A stretch of 64,000 nt of DNA from SKPT01 sp040905445 (GCA_040905445.1 JBBDRN010000013.1:62001-126000); one strand, 5' to 3'. Counted from the stretch's first letter, positions 33,891 through 43,459 are shown. Notes: generated by a model from the sequence alone, not told the origin. Numbers and translations are program-made.

Positions 33891-34928
33891 TCAGGCGCCC
33901 GGCTCCGCGATCGTCTCGAGGAGGCGGTCGACGATCTGCTGCGGCTCGACGCCCTCGCCCGCCCCGGCGTAGTTCACGAGCACGCGGTGGCGCAGCACGC
34001 GCATCGCGACGTGGCGCACGTCCTCGATCGCCGGCGTCGGTCGGCCAGCGAGCGCGGCGACGGCGCGGGCGGCGTGGAGCATCGCCTGCGCCGCCCGCGG
34101 GCCGGCGCCCCACGCGACGTAGTCGCGCGTGAGCCGCGGCGCCTCGACGTCGGCGGGACGCGTGGCGCGGGCGAGCGTCACGGCGTAGTCGACGACGTGC
34201 GCGGAGAGCGGCATCTGCGCGATGCGGGTGATGTCGGCGAGGGAGGGGAAGTTGTGATTGCTGATTTCGGATTTCGGAGTTCGAATTTCGGAAGGCGCGT
34301 CGGTGGAGGTGGCGGGGGCGGCGGGGGTGGCGGCGATCTGCCTTTCGTCCGCTCTTGGGGGGTAGTCCATCCAGAGGCTGAGCATGAACCGGTCGAGCTG
34401 CGCCTCGGGCAGCGGGTACGTGCCTTCCTGCTCGATCGGGTTTTGCGTGGCGACGACGACGAACGGCTCCTCGAGCGAACGCGTCTGGCCGGCGACGGTG
34501 ACCTGGCGCTCGGCCATGGCTTCGAGCAGCGCGGCCTGCGTGCGAGGCGGCGTGCGGTTGATCTCGTCAGCCAGGATGAGCTGCGCGAAAATCGGGCCGG
34601 GCACGAAGCGCATCGACCGCCGGCCGGTGTGCGGGTCTTCCTGGATGAGCTCCGTGCCGAGCACGTCGGCGGGCATCATGTCGGGTGTGAACTGGATGCG
34701 GCTGAAGCGCAGGTCGACGGCGTCGGCGAGCGTTCGCACGAGCAGCGTCTTGGCCAGGCCCGGCACGCCGATGAGCAGGACGTGCCCGCGGCAGAGCAGA
34801 GCGATGAGCAAGGTGTCGACGGCGTCGCGCTGCCCGACGATCACGCGGGCCAGGGCCCGACGCAGGTCGTCGGCGCGGCCGCGGATGGCGTCGAAGGCGT
34901 CGAGTTCGGTGGATTCGCTGGGAGACAC
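33891..34928 (-). CDS. MoxR-family AAA+ ATPase
   Basis: 345 residues from a GTG at 34928; a TTG at 34946 is possible, and further upstream would collide with the divergent gene at 35014. Walker A GVPGLAKTLLVR, Walker B LILADEINRTPPRTQAALLEAM, sensor ATQNPIEQEGTYPLPEAQLDRFM and the C-terminal lid are typical of MoxR. Such proteins act as chaperones that mature metal or protein complexes, usually beside a DUF58 and VWA gene; here neither is adjacent. Residues about 198-226 (ATPAAPATSTDAP, then SEIRTPKSEISNHN) interrupt the family pattern and are encoded by an interspersed repeat. The ATPase core itself looks intact. Confidence 0.9.
   Translation of the reverse strand: MSPSESTELDAFDAIRGRADDLRRALARVIVGQRDAVDTLLIALLCRGHVLLIGVPGLAKTLLVRTLADAVDLRFSRIQFTPDMMPADVLGTELIQEDPHTGRRSMRFVPGPIFAQLILADEINRTPPRTQAALLEAMAERQVTVAGQTRSLEEPFVVVATQNPIEQEGTYPLPEAQLDRFMLSLWMDYPPRADERQIAATPAAPATSTDAPSEIRTPKSEISNHNFPSLADITRIAQMPLSAHVVDYAVTLARATRPADVEAPRLTRDYVAWGAGPRAAQAMLHAARAVAALAGRPTPAIEDVRHVAMRVLRHRVLVNYAGAGEGVEPQQIVDRLLETIAEPGA
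34248..34340. repeat. Repeat-derived in-frame insertion within the MoxR gene
   Basis: GATTGCTGATTTCGGATTTC-type sequence (34255-34295) followed by a GGTGGCGGGGGCGG run (about 34306-34330). The first part matches in pattern the simple repeats at 5653-5705 and 43317-43345, where they are noncoding. On the minus strand it encodes the extra linker of the MoxR protein without breaking the frame. Confidence 0.75.
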
Positions 34929-35013
34929 GGGAAAATCAACGGCCAAGGGCGAACGGCTGCTGCCTGCAGGCCGGTCATGGTACGCGACCGGGCGGCCGAT
35001 ACAATGGAGCGTG

Positions 35014-35757
35014 ATGATGCGATACCTCGTGCCCATCGCGATGACGGCCATGCTGGCGGCGGCTGGAGCGGCGGCGGATCAGCCGGCGACCACGCGCTAC
35101 GTCGGGCCGATCGGGCCCGATGGGCAGTTGCTCGAGGCGCGCGATCGAGCGGGGGCGCGTGGCGGGGCCTATGGCAATGAGCTTTTCCAAAGTGGCGGGA
35201 GCGGGGGCGGCTACGAGACGCAGTGGGTCCAGCCGCGGCCGCTGATGCCCGTGGATCGAGCCGTGGGCGACCTGGACCCGCGCGCGGTGAGCCAGCGCTG
35301 GATGGACCCGGGCCGGGCGAGCTTCATGCCCGGGCCGATGCTTTACACGGAAGGGTTCGGCCCGCAGGGGTTTGACGATGGGTCGGCGGGGTTCGGCCTG
35401 CCGTCGGTGAACCCGTCGACGGGGCTGGCGATGTCCGGGCGGTACCGGTACGAGGCGCCGGGCGTGCGGGCGTGGATGGATCGGCCGGACTACCTGGTGC
35501 GGACGGGCCCGGGGCGGTATGACCTGAACCTCGCGCCGGGGCGCGATGGCGAGGCGCTGCAGCTCATCCCGCCGGGGACGGTGTTCAACCTGCTGCCGCC
35601 CGACATGGTCGAGGCGGCCGCCGAGCCCGAGGTGCCGGCGGGCGAGGACCACCGGATCGACGGGCGCATCGATGGGCGCGTCGACGGGCGGGTCCGGCCG
35701 TTCGACGTCGAGCGGCGTGAGCGGCTGCGGCGGCAGGGGCGGCCGGTGCGGCGTTAG
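35014..35757 (+). CDS. Secreted protein of unknown function
   Basis: 247 residues with a signal peptide (LVPIAMTAMLAAAGAAA, cleavage near residue 20). The mature protein is rich in Gly, Pro, Tyr and Asp (YVGPIGPDGQLLEARD, MPGPMLYTEGFGPQGF, YRYEAPGVRAWMDRPDYLVR) with a moderately conserved-looking end (LIPPGTVFNLLPPDMVE), then a tandem DGRIDGRVDGRV and a basic tail. No domain recognised. GGAG lies just upstream of two adjacent ATG codons (35014 and 35017). TACAAT at 35000-35005 may be a -10 element. Divergent from the MoxR gene; 98 bp ahead of the RDD gene. Confidence 0.65.
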   Translation: MMRYLVPIAMTAMLAAAGAAADQPATTRYVGPIGPDGQLLEARDRAGARGGAYGNELFQSGGSGGGYETQWVQPRPLMPVDRAVGDLDPRAVSQRWMDPGRASFMPGPMLYTEGFGPQGFDDGSAGFGLPSVNPSTGLAMSGRYRYEAPGVRAWMDRPDYLVRTGPGRYDLNLAPGRDGEALQLIPPGTVFNLLPPDMVEAAAEPEVPAGEDHRIDGRIDGRVDGRVRPFDVERRERLRRQGRPVRR

Positions 35758-35855
35758 GGTTCTGAGCCTTCAATTTCTAATGGATCGGCGTGATCCGCCT
35801 TGCCGGGCGGTGCGGGTCAGTGCGTCGGCGTCGCGGGTGCGGTAACGTGTCGGTG

Positions 35856-37769
35856 ATGGGCCGACTTACGTTATGCCTGTGTCTGATCGCGCTGGGCCTC
35901 GCCCCCGCCGCCCCCGCCACCTCCGCCACGACCTCGGCGCCTGATGCGCCGCGCGTCAGCCTGGTGCAGCGGGCGGTGACCGAGGAGCCGGGCGTGCGGC
36001 CGAAGCGCCTCGGCGAGCCGGGGCTCGTTCTCGCGGGTGCGGGCGAGCACATCTGGGCAGTTGTGCCTGTGGCCGACGGCGGGCGTGAGGATGCGGGCGC
36101 GGATGGTGCGTGGCTGGCGCATCACGGGCCGGGCGATGACCAGGACCGCGTCGCGCCGGCGCTGGAATTGGCGGGCGGAATCACGGCCGCGGTGGCGCTG
36201 GGCGACGCCGTCTGGCTGACGTACGCGCACGGCGGTGTGCAGCGCGTCGCGGCGAGCCGGTCAGAGGTGGACGGGACATGGCGGTACGGCAGCCGGATCG
36301 AGGCGCCGCTGCCGGCGCACGAGCGGGTGCTGGGGCTGGCAAGCGAGGGCGGGCGCGTGTGGGCGCTGCTCGACGGGGCCGCGCTGCCTGCGGGTGCGGT
36401 GGAGGGGGAGGGGAGGGATGCGGAGGCGTCGCCGGGGATGACGCGGGAGCAGATGCTGGAGAGCCTGCGTCTGGGGCTGCCGCCGAACATGCCGCCACCG
36501 GGCTCGGGACGCGCGTCAGCGGGGCTGCCGAGGCGTGGTGCGGGCGGCGAAATCGGGCTGGTGCTGGTTGCGCTGGAGGGGGCCCGCTGGCGGCACCGCG
36601 CGCTGCCGAATGGGCTCGTCGGCGCCGCGGCGATCGGTCTGCTCGCGGACGACGGGGGGGGCGGGGTGACACTGCTGGCGGTCGAGGGGCGGACGCTGAG
36701 CGTATATGCACGCGAGGCGGGCGATGCCGACGAGGCGTGGCGCAGCAGCGAGCATGAGTTGGCGGCGGGTGTGGCGGCGGCGCTGGGGCGCGGAGGTGGC
36801 GGCGGGGGTGGCGGGGACGCGGCCGTGGCGATGGTGGGCGGGCGGATCGTGCTTGGGTGGGTTGACGCAGGCGATGAGGACAGTGGCGGGGGGCGTGGTG
36901 GGTCGCCGGCGGTCGAGCTCGCGCGGCTGGGGGCGGGCGATGCGCCAATCGAGCTGCTGGGCCGGGTGAACCTCGTTGGCGTGGAGCGCGGCGCGTGGGG
37001 ATTGACGGCGGCGGAGCGCGACGCGCGGCCGGCGGTCGTCGTCGCGGGCGCGGCGGAGGCGGGGCTGACGGATCGGCCCGCGCCGAGCGGCGATGCGGCG
37101 CTTGTGTGGAGCTGGGTCGGCCTCGACGGCGAAGTCATCGCGCCGGGCCAGGCAGTGCGCTGGCGCGAGGCGGCCGCAGGCTACGCCGTCGACCACGCGA
37201 TCATGATCGCGGTGCTGATCGTGGCGCTGCTGACGATGTTCATCTTCTGGCGTCGGGACCTGGCGAGTCAGCGGCTGACGCTGCCCGCGACGCTGGTGCT
37301 GGCGCCGCTCGGCCGGCGGGCGGCGGCGGGCGTGATCGACCTGGCGGGCCCGATGGCGATCGTGATGGTGATCTATGGCCTCGGGCTCGACGAGGTGCCG
37401 CAGCGCTGGCCGGGGCAGGGCACGGCCTCGAGTTGGCGGACGATCGAGCCGGGCGTGCTGATCATCGCGCTGTTCCTGCTGCACGTGACGGTGGCGGAGC
37501 TGGCGACGCGGCGGACGCTGGGCAAGTGGGCGATGGGGCTGGAGGTGCGCGGCCTGGATGGCACCCGGCCGCGGGCGTGGCAGTTGCTGACGCGCAATGC
37601 GCTCAAGGCGCTGGACCTGGTCGTGTGGCTGCTGTTGTTGCTGGTGCTGCTCGGGCCGTTCCGCCAGCGGCTGGGGGATCTGGCGGCGCGGACGGTGGTC
37701 GCGGCACCGAAGCCGGAGGAGCCCAAGGCTCAGGACGAGGACGCGGGGGGTGACGAGGGCGAGGCGTAG
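35856..37769 (+). CDS. RDD-family membrane protein with a large N-terminal extracytoplasmic region
   Basis: 637 residues. Signal-like N-terminus (LTLCLCLIALGLAPAAPA). Residues about 30-440 contain repeated short strands (HIWAVVPVADGG, DAVWLTYAHGG, GRVWALLDGAA, VALEGARWRHRALPNG) that could form a beta-propeller. Residues about 445-465 form a membrane helix (AIMIAVLIVALLTMFIFW), followed by an RDD domain: GRRAAAGVIDLAGPMAIVMVIYGL, RRTLGKWAMGLEVRGLDG and LLVLLGPFRQRLGDLAARTVV, with the Arg/Asp residues that name the family. RDD proteins include ion exchangers, but many are uncharacterised. Glycine-rich runs (GRGGGGGGGGD) reflect G-rich DNA. Start ATG 35856 precedes the signal. Confidence 0.78.
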   Translation: MGRLTLCLCLIALGLAPAAPATSATTSAPDAPRVSLVQRAVTEEPGVRPKRLGEPGLVLAGAGEHIWAVVPVADGGREDAGADGAWLAHHGPGDDQDRVAPALELAGGITAAVALGDAVWLTYAHGGVQRVAASRSEVDGTWRYGSRIEAPLPAHERVLGLASEGGRVWALLDGAALPAGAVEGEGRDAEASPGMTREQMLESLRLGLPPNMPPPGSGRASAGLPRRGAGGEIGLVLVALEGARWRHRALPNGLVGAAAIGLLADDGGGGVTLLAVEGRTLSVYAREAGDADEAWRSSEHELAAGVAAALGRGGGGGGGGDAAVAMVGGRIVLGWVDAGDEDSGGGRGGSPAVELARLGAGDAPIELLGRVNLVGVERGAWGLTAAERDARPAVVVAGAAEAGLTDRPAPSGDAALVWSWVGLDGEVIAPGQAVRWREAAAGYAVDHAIMIAVLIVALLTMFIFWRRDLASQRLTLPATLVLAPLGRRAAAGVIDLAGPMAIVMVIYGLGLDEVPQRWPGQGTASSWRTIEPGVLIIALFLLHVTVAELATRRTLGKWAMGLEVRGLDGTRPRAWQLLTRNALKALDLVVWLLLLLVLLGPFRQRLGDLAARTVVAAPKPEEPKAQDEDAGGDEGEA

Positions 37770-37888
37770 CGAGGCGGAGTGCAGAAAACGAGGTTCGTCC
37801 GGAATGGTCGCAACCGTGGGCAAGAACAAAAAGAGCAGGTGCGGCACACAGCCGCACCCACTCGGGGGGTGGGTCGAGTTTGAGAGGA

Positions 37889-38548
37889 TCAGCGGCGGGC
37901 GCCGGCGAGGCTCTTGGCGGCGGCGTAGTTCTTGCCGGCCTGCGCCCAGTTGATGACGGACCAGAAGGCGGCGATGTAGTCGGGTCGCCGGTTCTGGTAG
38001 TTGAGGTAGTAGGCGTGCTCCCAGACGTCGAGGCCGAGCACCGGCTCGCCGCCGCAGCCGGCGGCGTCGCCGATGGAGCCCATGATGGGGTTGTCCTGGT
38101 TGGCGGTGGAGCAGACGTTGAGCTTGCCATCGACGACGCAGAGCCAGGCCCAGCCTGAGCCGAAGCGGCCGACGCCTGCGGCGGCGAACTGCTCCTTGAA
38201 CTTGTCGAAGCCGCCGAGGTCGCTGTCGATGGCGCTGGCGAGCTCGCCGGTGGGCTTGCCGCCGCCGCCCTTGCCGGGGGGGGCGAGCAGGGGCCAGAAG
38301 AGGGCGTGGTTGTAGTGTCCGCCGCCGTTGTTACGGACGGCGGTGCGCTTGTCGGCGGGAACCTGGTCGAGGCTGCGGAGCACCTCGTCAATGGGCTTGT
38401 CGAGCCAGTCGGTGCCGGCAAGTGCGTCGTTGAGCTTGCTGACGTACGTGCCGTGGTGCTTGCCGTGGTGGATTTCCATCGTCTTCGCGTCGATGGCCGG
38501 CTCAAGGGCGTTGGTCGGGTAGGGCAACTCGGGCAGCGTGAACGCCAT
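37889..38548 (-). CDS. sodA: Superoxide dismutase, Mn/Fe family, Mn-type signature
   Basis: Converts superoxide to oxygen and hydrogen peroxide. 219 residues. Metal ligands: a His in MEIHHGKHHGTYV (27), His81 in GGGHYNHALFW, and Asp and His in LGLDVWEHAYYLNY. The absence of Gln before the second His motif (NNGGGHYNH) and the Gln in CSTANQDNP favour manganese or cambialistic use over iron. Small insertion LAPPGKGGGGKPTG. No signal peptide, so cytosolic. ATG 38548 has AAGGAG eight bases upstream. The symbol is by metal-type inference. Confidence 0.95.
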   Translation of the reverse strand: MAFTLPELPYPTNALEPAIDAKTMEIHHGKHHGTYVSKLNDALAGTDWLDKPIDEVLRSLDQVPADKRTAVRNNGGGHYNHALFWPLLAPPGKGGGGKPTGELASAIDSDLGGFDKFKEQFAAAGVGRFGSGWAWLCVVDGKLNVCSTANQDNPIMGSIGDAAGCGGEPVLGLDVWEHAYYLNYQNRRPDYIAAFWSVINWAQAGKNYAAAKSLAGARR

Positions 38549-38845
38549 GGTGTCGTCTCCTTCGGGGGGCTTCGAGGTGGCGTGGCCGGGGCCGAACGCC
38601 GCCCGACGGGCCTTGTGAATGAACCTTAACGCCGTCGACCACGTCGCGATCGCCCCCCCCAGCCAGCGGCGCGCCGAGTCTAGGCGGCGCTTTCGTCAGC
38701 GTCAAGAAGAAGCAACTGAGCGGGCGTTTCCCGGCTTCGTGCGGTTTGAGTTGGTTGCGGGGCGGTTGAGCGGGTGCGTTGGGGGAGGTAAGGCGCGCGG
38801 CTTGCCGTTCGGGTCAGGCCGTGGGTGGCACACTGGTTGTTCGGA

Positions 38846-38866
38846 AGGTCCGCGGCGCGGCCTCTA
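38846..38866. repeat. GTCCGC-family arm, divergent copy
   Basis: GGTCCGCGGCGCGGCCTCTA; reading the minus strand it is TAGAGGCCGCGCCGCGGACC, similar in layout to TAGGGTCCGCTGTGCGGACC. Its TAG is the rsmD stop codon, as with panD and the glycosidase gene. Confidence 0.6.
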
Positions 38867-39454
38867 CGGGGCGAGCTCGTACCAATGGAGCTTCATGCTG
38901 CCGTGGAGGTGGGACTCCGGGGCGGTCCAGCCCGGGACGGGTGCAGCGTCGACCTGCCTGACGGTGCGGACGATCATGACGCCGCCCGGCTCGGTGACGC
39001 GGGCGAGGGCTTCGAGCAGCGGCCGCATCCGGTCCCAGCCGCCGGCGCGCTCCAGCAGCGCGTAGGGCGGGTCCATGAATGCGACGCGCGCGGGCAGCGC
39101 CGGCTCGGCGAGTGTATCGAGCCAGCCCGGGCGGCCGGCGTCAACGCGGAGGACCCCGGCGCGGTCGGCCAGCGCCAGGTCGGCGAGGTTCCGCTTCAGT
39201 CGGCCCAGGGCGTCGCGGTCGCGCTCGACGAAGGTGGCGTGGCGGGCGTTGCGCGACAGCGCTTCGAGGCCCAGCGAGCCCGTGCCGGCGAAGATGTCGA
39301 GCACCGCGGCGTCGGCGAGCAGCCCGCGATGCTCGAGGCGGTCGAAGAGGCTGGTCTTGACGCGATCGGTGATCGGCCGCGTCGTGCTTGCGTCACGGGG
39401 TCCGAGGATGCGGCGGCCGCGGAGTTCGCCGGCGATGATGCGCATGCGGGCCAT
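38864..39454 (-). CDS. rsmD: 16S rRNA (guanine966-N2)-methyltransferase
   Basis: Methylates G966 of 16S rRNA using S-adenosylmethionine. 196 residues: MRIIAGELRGRRILGP opening, RPITDRVKTSLFDRL, SAM-binding VLDIFAGTGSLGLEALSR, and catalytic DPPY in RVAFMDPPYALLE, all hallmarks of RsmD. ATG 39454 was chosen; an ATG at 39445 (MRIIAG) is equally possible. It is divergent from the methyltransferase gene at 39561. Its TAG stop lies in a divergent GTCCGC repeat. Confidence 0.93.
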   Translation of the reverse strand: MARMRIIAGELRGRRILGPRDASTTRPITDRVKTSLFDRLEHRGLLADAAVLDIFAGTGSLGLEALSRNARHATFVERDRDALGRLKRNLADLALADRAGVLRVDAGRPGWLDTLAEPALPARVAFMDPPYALLERAGGWDRMRPLLEALARVTEPGGVMIVRTVRQVDAAPVPGWTAPESHLHGSMKLHWYELAP

Positions 39455-39560
39455 GGTATGGCGACGGCGGTGCGCATGGCGGCGGCTAAACGGGGCGCGG
39501 GTGGTGGGGGTGGCGCGGGCGAATTGCCAGTGGCGGGCTCGCGCCGATAAAGTGCGGCTT

Positions 39561-40421
39561 ATGGCGAAGCAGACGAGCAGGCGGAACACGAAGAAGGACA
39601 CGCGGGCGCGCAACGGGCAGTCCCGGGCCGCGGCGGCGGACAAATACCATCTCTACCAGCAGACGGTGCAGGAGGCGGACCACGAGGTGGCGTTCTTCGA
39701 CCGGGTCTACCGGGCGATGTTCAAGCGGTCGCCTCGGGTGCTGCGCGAGGATTTCTGCGGCACGTTCGCCGTCTGCTGCGAGTGGGCGAAGAAGCGAGGG
39801 CGGATCGCGGTGGGCGTGGACAACGACGCCGAGCCGCTGGAGTGGGGCCGCAAGCACAATCTTTCGAAGCTGCCGGAGGCTGGGCAGGAGCGTGTCGAGT
39901 TACGCCAGCAGGACGTGCGGAAGGTCGACAAGGGACCCAAGGCGGACGTGCTGTCGGCGCAGAACTTTTCGTTCTGGTGCTTCCAGAGCCGGCGGGAGCT
40001 GCTGGCCTACTTCAAGGCGGCGCATGCGAACTGTGCCGGCGAGTCGGTGATGGTGCTGGATATGATGGGCGGGCCCGAGTGCATTGAGGCCGAGCGCGTC
40101 GACGAGCGGAGGCTCCGGACGTACACGTATCTCTGGGAGCAGGCGCGTTTCGACCCGGTTACGAGCACGGGCACGTGGCACATCCACTTCCACTTCAACG
40201 ACGGCAGCAAGCTGGACCGGGCGTTCACGTACGACTGGCGTTTCTGGACCATTCCGGAGGTACGCGAGTTGCTGGACGAGGCCGGCTTCGACGAGACCCA
40301 CGTCTACTGGGAAGGGGCTGACGAGAACGGCGATGGCGACGGCAACTGGCGCCGCGTGCGTACGGGGACCAACGACCCGGCGTGGATCGCGTACATCGTG
40401 GCGGTGCGGCGCAAGCGTTAG
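39561..40421 (+). CDS. Class I SAM-dependent methyltransferase, unknown substrate
   Basis: 286 residues. A lysine/arginine-rich N-terminus (about 1-25) is followed by DKYHLYQQTVQEADHEVAFFDRVYR and a methyltransferase fold: VLREDFCGTFAVCCEWAKK (motif I, with FCGTF replacing the common GxGxG), IAVGVDNDAEPLEWG (acidic end of strand 2), QQDVRKV and SVMVLDMMGGPECIEAE. The pattern matches a bacterial methyltransferase family often annotated only as methyltransferase domain protein. GATAAA lies nine bases before the ATG. Substrate cannot be inferred. Confidence 0.82.
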   Translation: MAKQTSRRNTKKDTRARNGQSRAAAADKYHLYQQTVQEADHEVAFFDRVYRAMFKRSPRVLREDFCGTFAVCCEWAKKRGRIAVGVDNDAEPLEWGRKHNLSKLPEAGQERVELRQQDVRKVDKGPKADVLSAQNFSFWCFQSRRELLAYFKAAHANCAGESVMVLDMMGGPECIEAERVDERRLRTYTYLWEQARFDPVTSTGTWHIHFHFNDGSKLDRAFTYDWRFWTIPEVRELLDEAGFDETHVYWEGADENGDGDGNWRRVRTGTNDPAWIAYIVAVRRKR

Positions 40422-40592
40422 CGGTCGCTCCTTGGGGGACGACCGCGGACGGGGCGAGGGTGCGGCGCGGGGGGTGCCTATAATGCCGGCCGGGTTTGAC
40501 CGCGTGCGCGGGGGGCGTCAGAATGACCCGATTGGGCCGCGGGGTGGTGCCGGAGCCAGCGATATCATCATTTTCAGTGAGGGCATGATGCC

Positions 40593-41009
40593 ATGTCAGA
40601 AATAGACCAGGGCGAGGAGCTGCGGCTCGAAGGCCGCAAGATCCTGATCGTCGACGACGACTCGGAGGTGCGGGCGGCCATCGACCAGGCGCTGCAGGCG
40701 GAAGGGGCGCTGACGCAGACGTGCGGCGACGGCAACTCGGCGGTGCGGATCTGCGAGAGCGATCCGCCCGAGCTGGTCGTGCTGGACATGATGCTGCCCA
40801 AGCGCAGCGGCTTCCTCGTGTTGGAGAAGATCAAGCGCATCGAGAACGCCCCGCGCGTGGTGATGGTGACCGCCAACGAGGGGCGGCGTCACCAGCAGTA
40901 CGCCGAGGCGCTGGGCGTCGACGGCTACATCCTCAAGCCGGTGCGGCTGGAGCGGCTGATCATGCTGGCGCAGGAGCTGTTCGAGCCGGAGCAGGGCGAA
41001 GAGGCGTGA
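40593..41009 (+). CDS. Single-domain response regulator (receiver only)
   Basis: 138 residues, a stand-alone CheY-like receiver. Acidic pocket Asp21/Asp22/Asp23 (ILIVDDDSEVR), phospho-acceptor Asp65 (LVVLDMMLPKRSGF), Thr93 (VMVTANEG) and Lys115 (GYILKPVR) are all in place. There is no output domain; the C-terminus ends in acidic residues. It would signal by protein contact or a phosphorelay. No kinase is adjacent; the orphan kinase at 4011-5621 is a possible partner only by absence of others in view. TATAAT at 40479-40484 could be a -10 element 109 bp upstream of the start. Confidence 0.93.
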   Translation: MSEIDQGEELRLEGRKILIVDDDSEVRAAIDQALQAEGALTQTCGDGNSAVRICESDPPELVVLDMMLPKRSGFLVLEKIKRIENAPRVVMVTANEGRRHQQYAEALGVDGYILKPVRLERLIMLAQELFEPEQGEEA

Positions 41010-41129
41010 ACGGATCGCCCTGGCGGGCGGGGCGTTTTCCGAAGATCCCGGGGGAACCGAAAATTGTCCCCTGCCCGGGTTTCGGGTATCCTCGGCGGTC
41101 GTCTGTACCCGCTGTGAAAGGGCCTGTGC

Positions 41130-42485
41130 GTGCGATATACGAGCGTTCTGACCGCGTTGTGCCTCGGGCTTGGAACCGTCGCCGTCGGGTGCGAGGAGCG
41201 GGTGACCACCAGCTCGCGCACGCTGATGGAGGCGCTGGACACGCTCGATCGTGCCGAGCGCGGCTTCGTCAGCGAGGACGCGGCCGGCCTCGACTACACC
41301 AGCTATCGCCTGGGGGTCTTCGACGAGGTCGAGGCGGACCTTGAATCGGTGGCGAGCGGCGGCTCGCCGCGCGAGCAGGTCGTGGCCCATCGCGTGCTGG
41401 CAGACCTGTCGGCGACGCGCGGCCGGGCGGCGGCGCGGGCCGCGAGGCTCGAGTCGGCGGCGCTGGGTGGACGCACGGGCGTCGTGCTCAGCTACCTGGA
41501 GGCGCTGGACCGGGCGTGGGCGCGGGGTCAGCGGTTCGAGGGTACGGGCGAGCGGGTGATCGAACAACTCAACGAGGAAGTGCGCGAGTTGCGGGCGCAG
41601 GCGGAAGGTCTCGATGCCGAGGCGGCCGATCATCGCAGGCGTGTCGCACAGCTCACGGACGAGCGCGACCAGTGGCGTTCGCGGGCGGACGAGGCGTTCG
41701 CCCAGGTCAGCGCGATGCGCGACAACGCGTTCGTGGCCCAGGGCGACGACCGGTTTGACCTCGAAACCGAGGCGGACCAGGCGGAGCTGACGGCCCAGGC
41801 GCACGCGTCGGAGGCGGAGAAAATCGAGGCGGCGCTGGAAGTCGCCGAGGCGGGCGTGGCGCTGGCGACGGCCCGCAAGGAAGCGATCGAGCGGCTGGTC
41901 GGCGATCTGCAGACGCAGGTGGAGCGCGTCCAGGCGGGCGACGCGGATCGCGCCGAGGCGCGCGTCGAGGCGCAGGCGGCGATGACGGAGGCTGCCGACG
42001 CGATGGCCGACGCGTTCGAGGATGTGATGTCGGTGCACGCGGAGGCGGTGACGGCCCGGCTGGATCGGGCGCGTGAGCACCTGGCGCAAGCGATCGCCCA
42101 GCTCGAGCAGGTGGAGAACACGATCACCGACGCGGACACTGGCACGAGCGTGCTGTGGGAACTGGTCGACGCCTATGGCGAGCAGCTTCGCATCGTCGTG
42201 GAGCAGGCGGCCGCGGTGGGTCGGCTGGGGCAGGTCACGCGGGTGATCGCCGAGCGGACCGAGGCCGTGGCGCCGGACGAGGCGGGGCGCTACCGAGATG
42301 CGTTCGAGCGGCTCAGCGAACAGCAGGACGAGCTCTTTGCCGAGGCTGACCGCATCGAGGTGGCGCTGTCGGAGCGCATCGAGGAGCTGGACGGCCGGGG
42401 CGGGCAGTACGCGGACCTGGCGGAGGTGCAGCGCGACCGGGTTGCGGCGCAGATCAGCCGGCTGAGCGCGCGGGCGCTGCAATGA
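41130..42485 (+). CDS. Putative lipoprotein with extended coiled coil
   Basis: 451 residues from a GTG start with AAAGG nine bases upstream. Signal sequence (SVLTALCLGLGTVAVGC) ends in lipobox VAVGC, so Cys21 is likely lipidated. The remainder is almost entirely helical, rich in Ala, Glu, Arg and Gln with heptad patterns (IEQLNEEVRELRAQAEGLDAEA, then EAALEVAEAGVALATARKEAIERL), suggesting long coiled coils in the periplasm. No enzymatic motif. It faces the Lol genes convergently across a C-rich hairpin repeat. Structural or tethering role is possible but not shown. Confidence 0.75.
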   Translation: MRYTSVLTALCLGLGTVAVGCEERVTTSSRTLMEALDTLDRAERGFVSEDAAGLDYTSYRLGVFDEVEADLESVASGGSPREQVVAHRVLADLSATRGRAAARAARLESAALGGRTGVVLSYLEALDRAWARGQRFEGTGERVIEQLNEEVRELRAQAEGLDAEAADHRRRVAQLTDERDQWRSRADEAFAQVSAMRDNAFVAQGDDRFDLETEADQAELTAQAHASEAEKIEAALEVAEAGVALATARKEAIERLVGDLQTQVERVQAGDADRAEARVEAQAAMTEAADAMADAFEDVMSVHAEAVTARLDRAREHLAQAIAQLEQVENTITDADTGTSVLWELVDAYGEQLRIVVEQAAAVGRLGQVTRVIAERTEAVAPDEAGRYRDAFERLSEQQDELFAEADRIEVALSERIEELDGRGGQYADLAEVQRDRVAAQISRLSARALQ

Positions 42486-42569
42486 GCTTCATGTCGGGGC
42501 GGGGTCGAGAGCTTTGATGGAGGGTTGGCGGGGGTGTGGCGGGGTGCGGTCGCTTTGCGCGCGTTGGGG

Positions 42570-42602
42570 GCAGTCTCCTCCGGCCCCTCCGGGGGAGGGG
42601 GG
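42570..42602. terminator. C-rich/G-rich hairpin between convergent genes
   Basis: TCCTCCGGCCCCTCCGGGGG followed by AGGGGGGG can form a strong stem. It lies between the stop codons of two convergent genes (42485 and 42606) and resembles the palindrome at 309-329. Use as a bidirectional terminator is inferred from position; no T-tract is present. Confidence 0.45.
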
Positions 42603-42605
42603 GAT

Positions 42606-43301
<696 letters not shown>

Positions 43302-43316
43302 GGGGGTGATGCGATT

Positions 43317-43345
43317 TTGATTGCTGATTTCTGATTGCTGAGTCG
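43317..43345. repeat. GATTGCTGATTTCTGATTGC simple repeat
   Basis: Short AT-rich stretch just upstream of lolD, of the same kind as the repeat inside the MoxR gene at 34255. Mentioned because both copies share GATTGCTGATTTC. Confidence 0.6.
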
Positions 43346-43369
43346 CGCCGACGCGGCGTTCGCCTTACC

Positions 43370-43459
43370 GGTGCCACTGACAAAGCCGTCTTCAGCCTTG
43401 TCAGTGTCCGCGTGATTCACACTGACAAGCTCCGCGGACTTCGCTTGTCAGTGGCACCC
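43370..43459. repeat. CACTGACAA double-hairpin repeat, second copy
   Basis: GGTGCCACTGACAA, loop, TTGTCAGTGT, about 10-bp spacer, ACACTGACAA, loop, TTGTCAGTGGCACC. Same four-arm arrangement and nearly the same length as 31605-31696; loop sequences differ. It lies inside the presumed lol operon, where it could affect mRNA stability. Confidence 0.9.
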
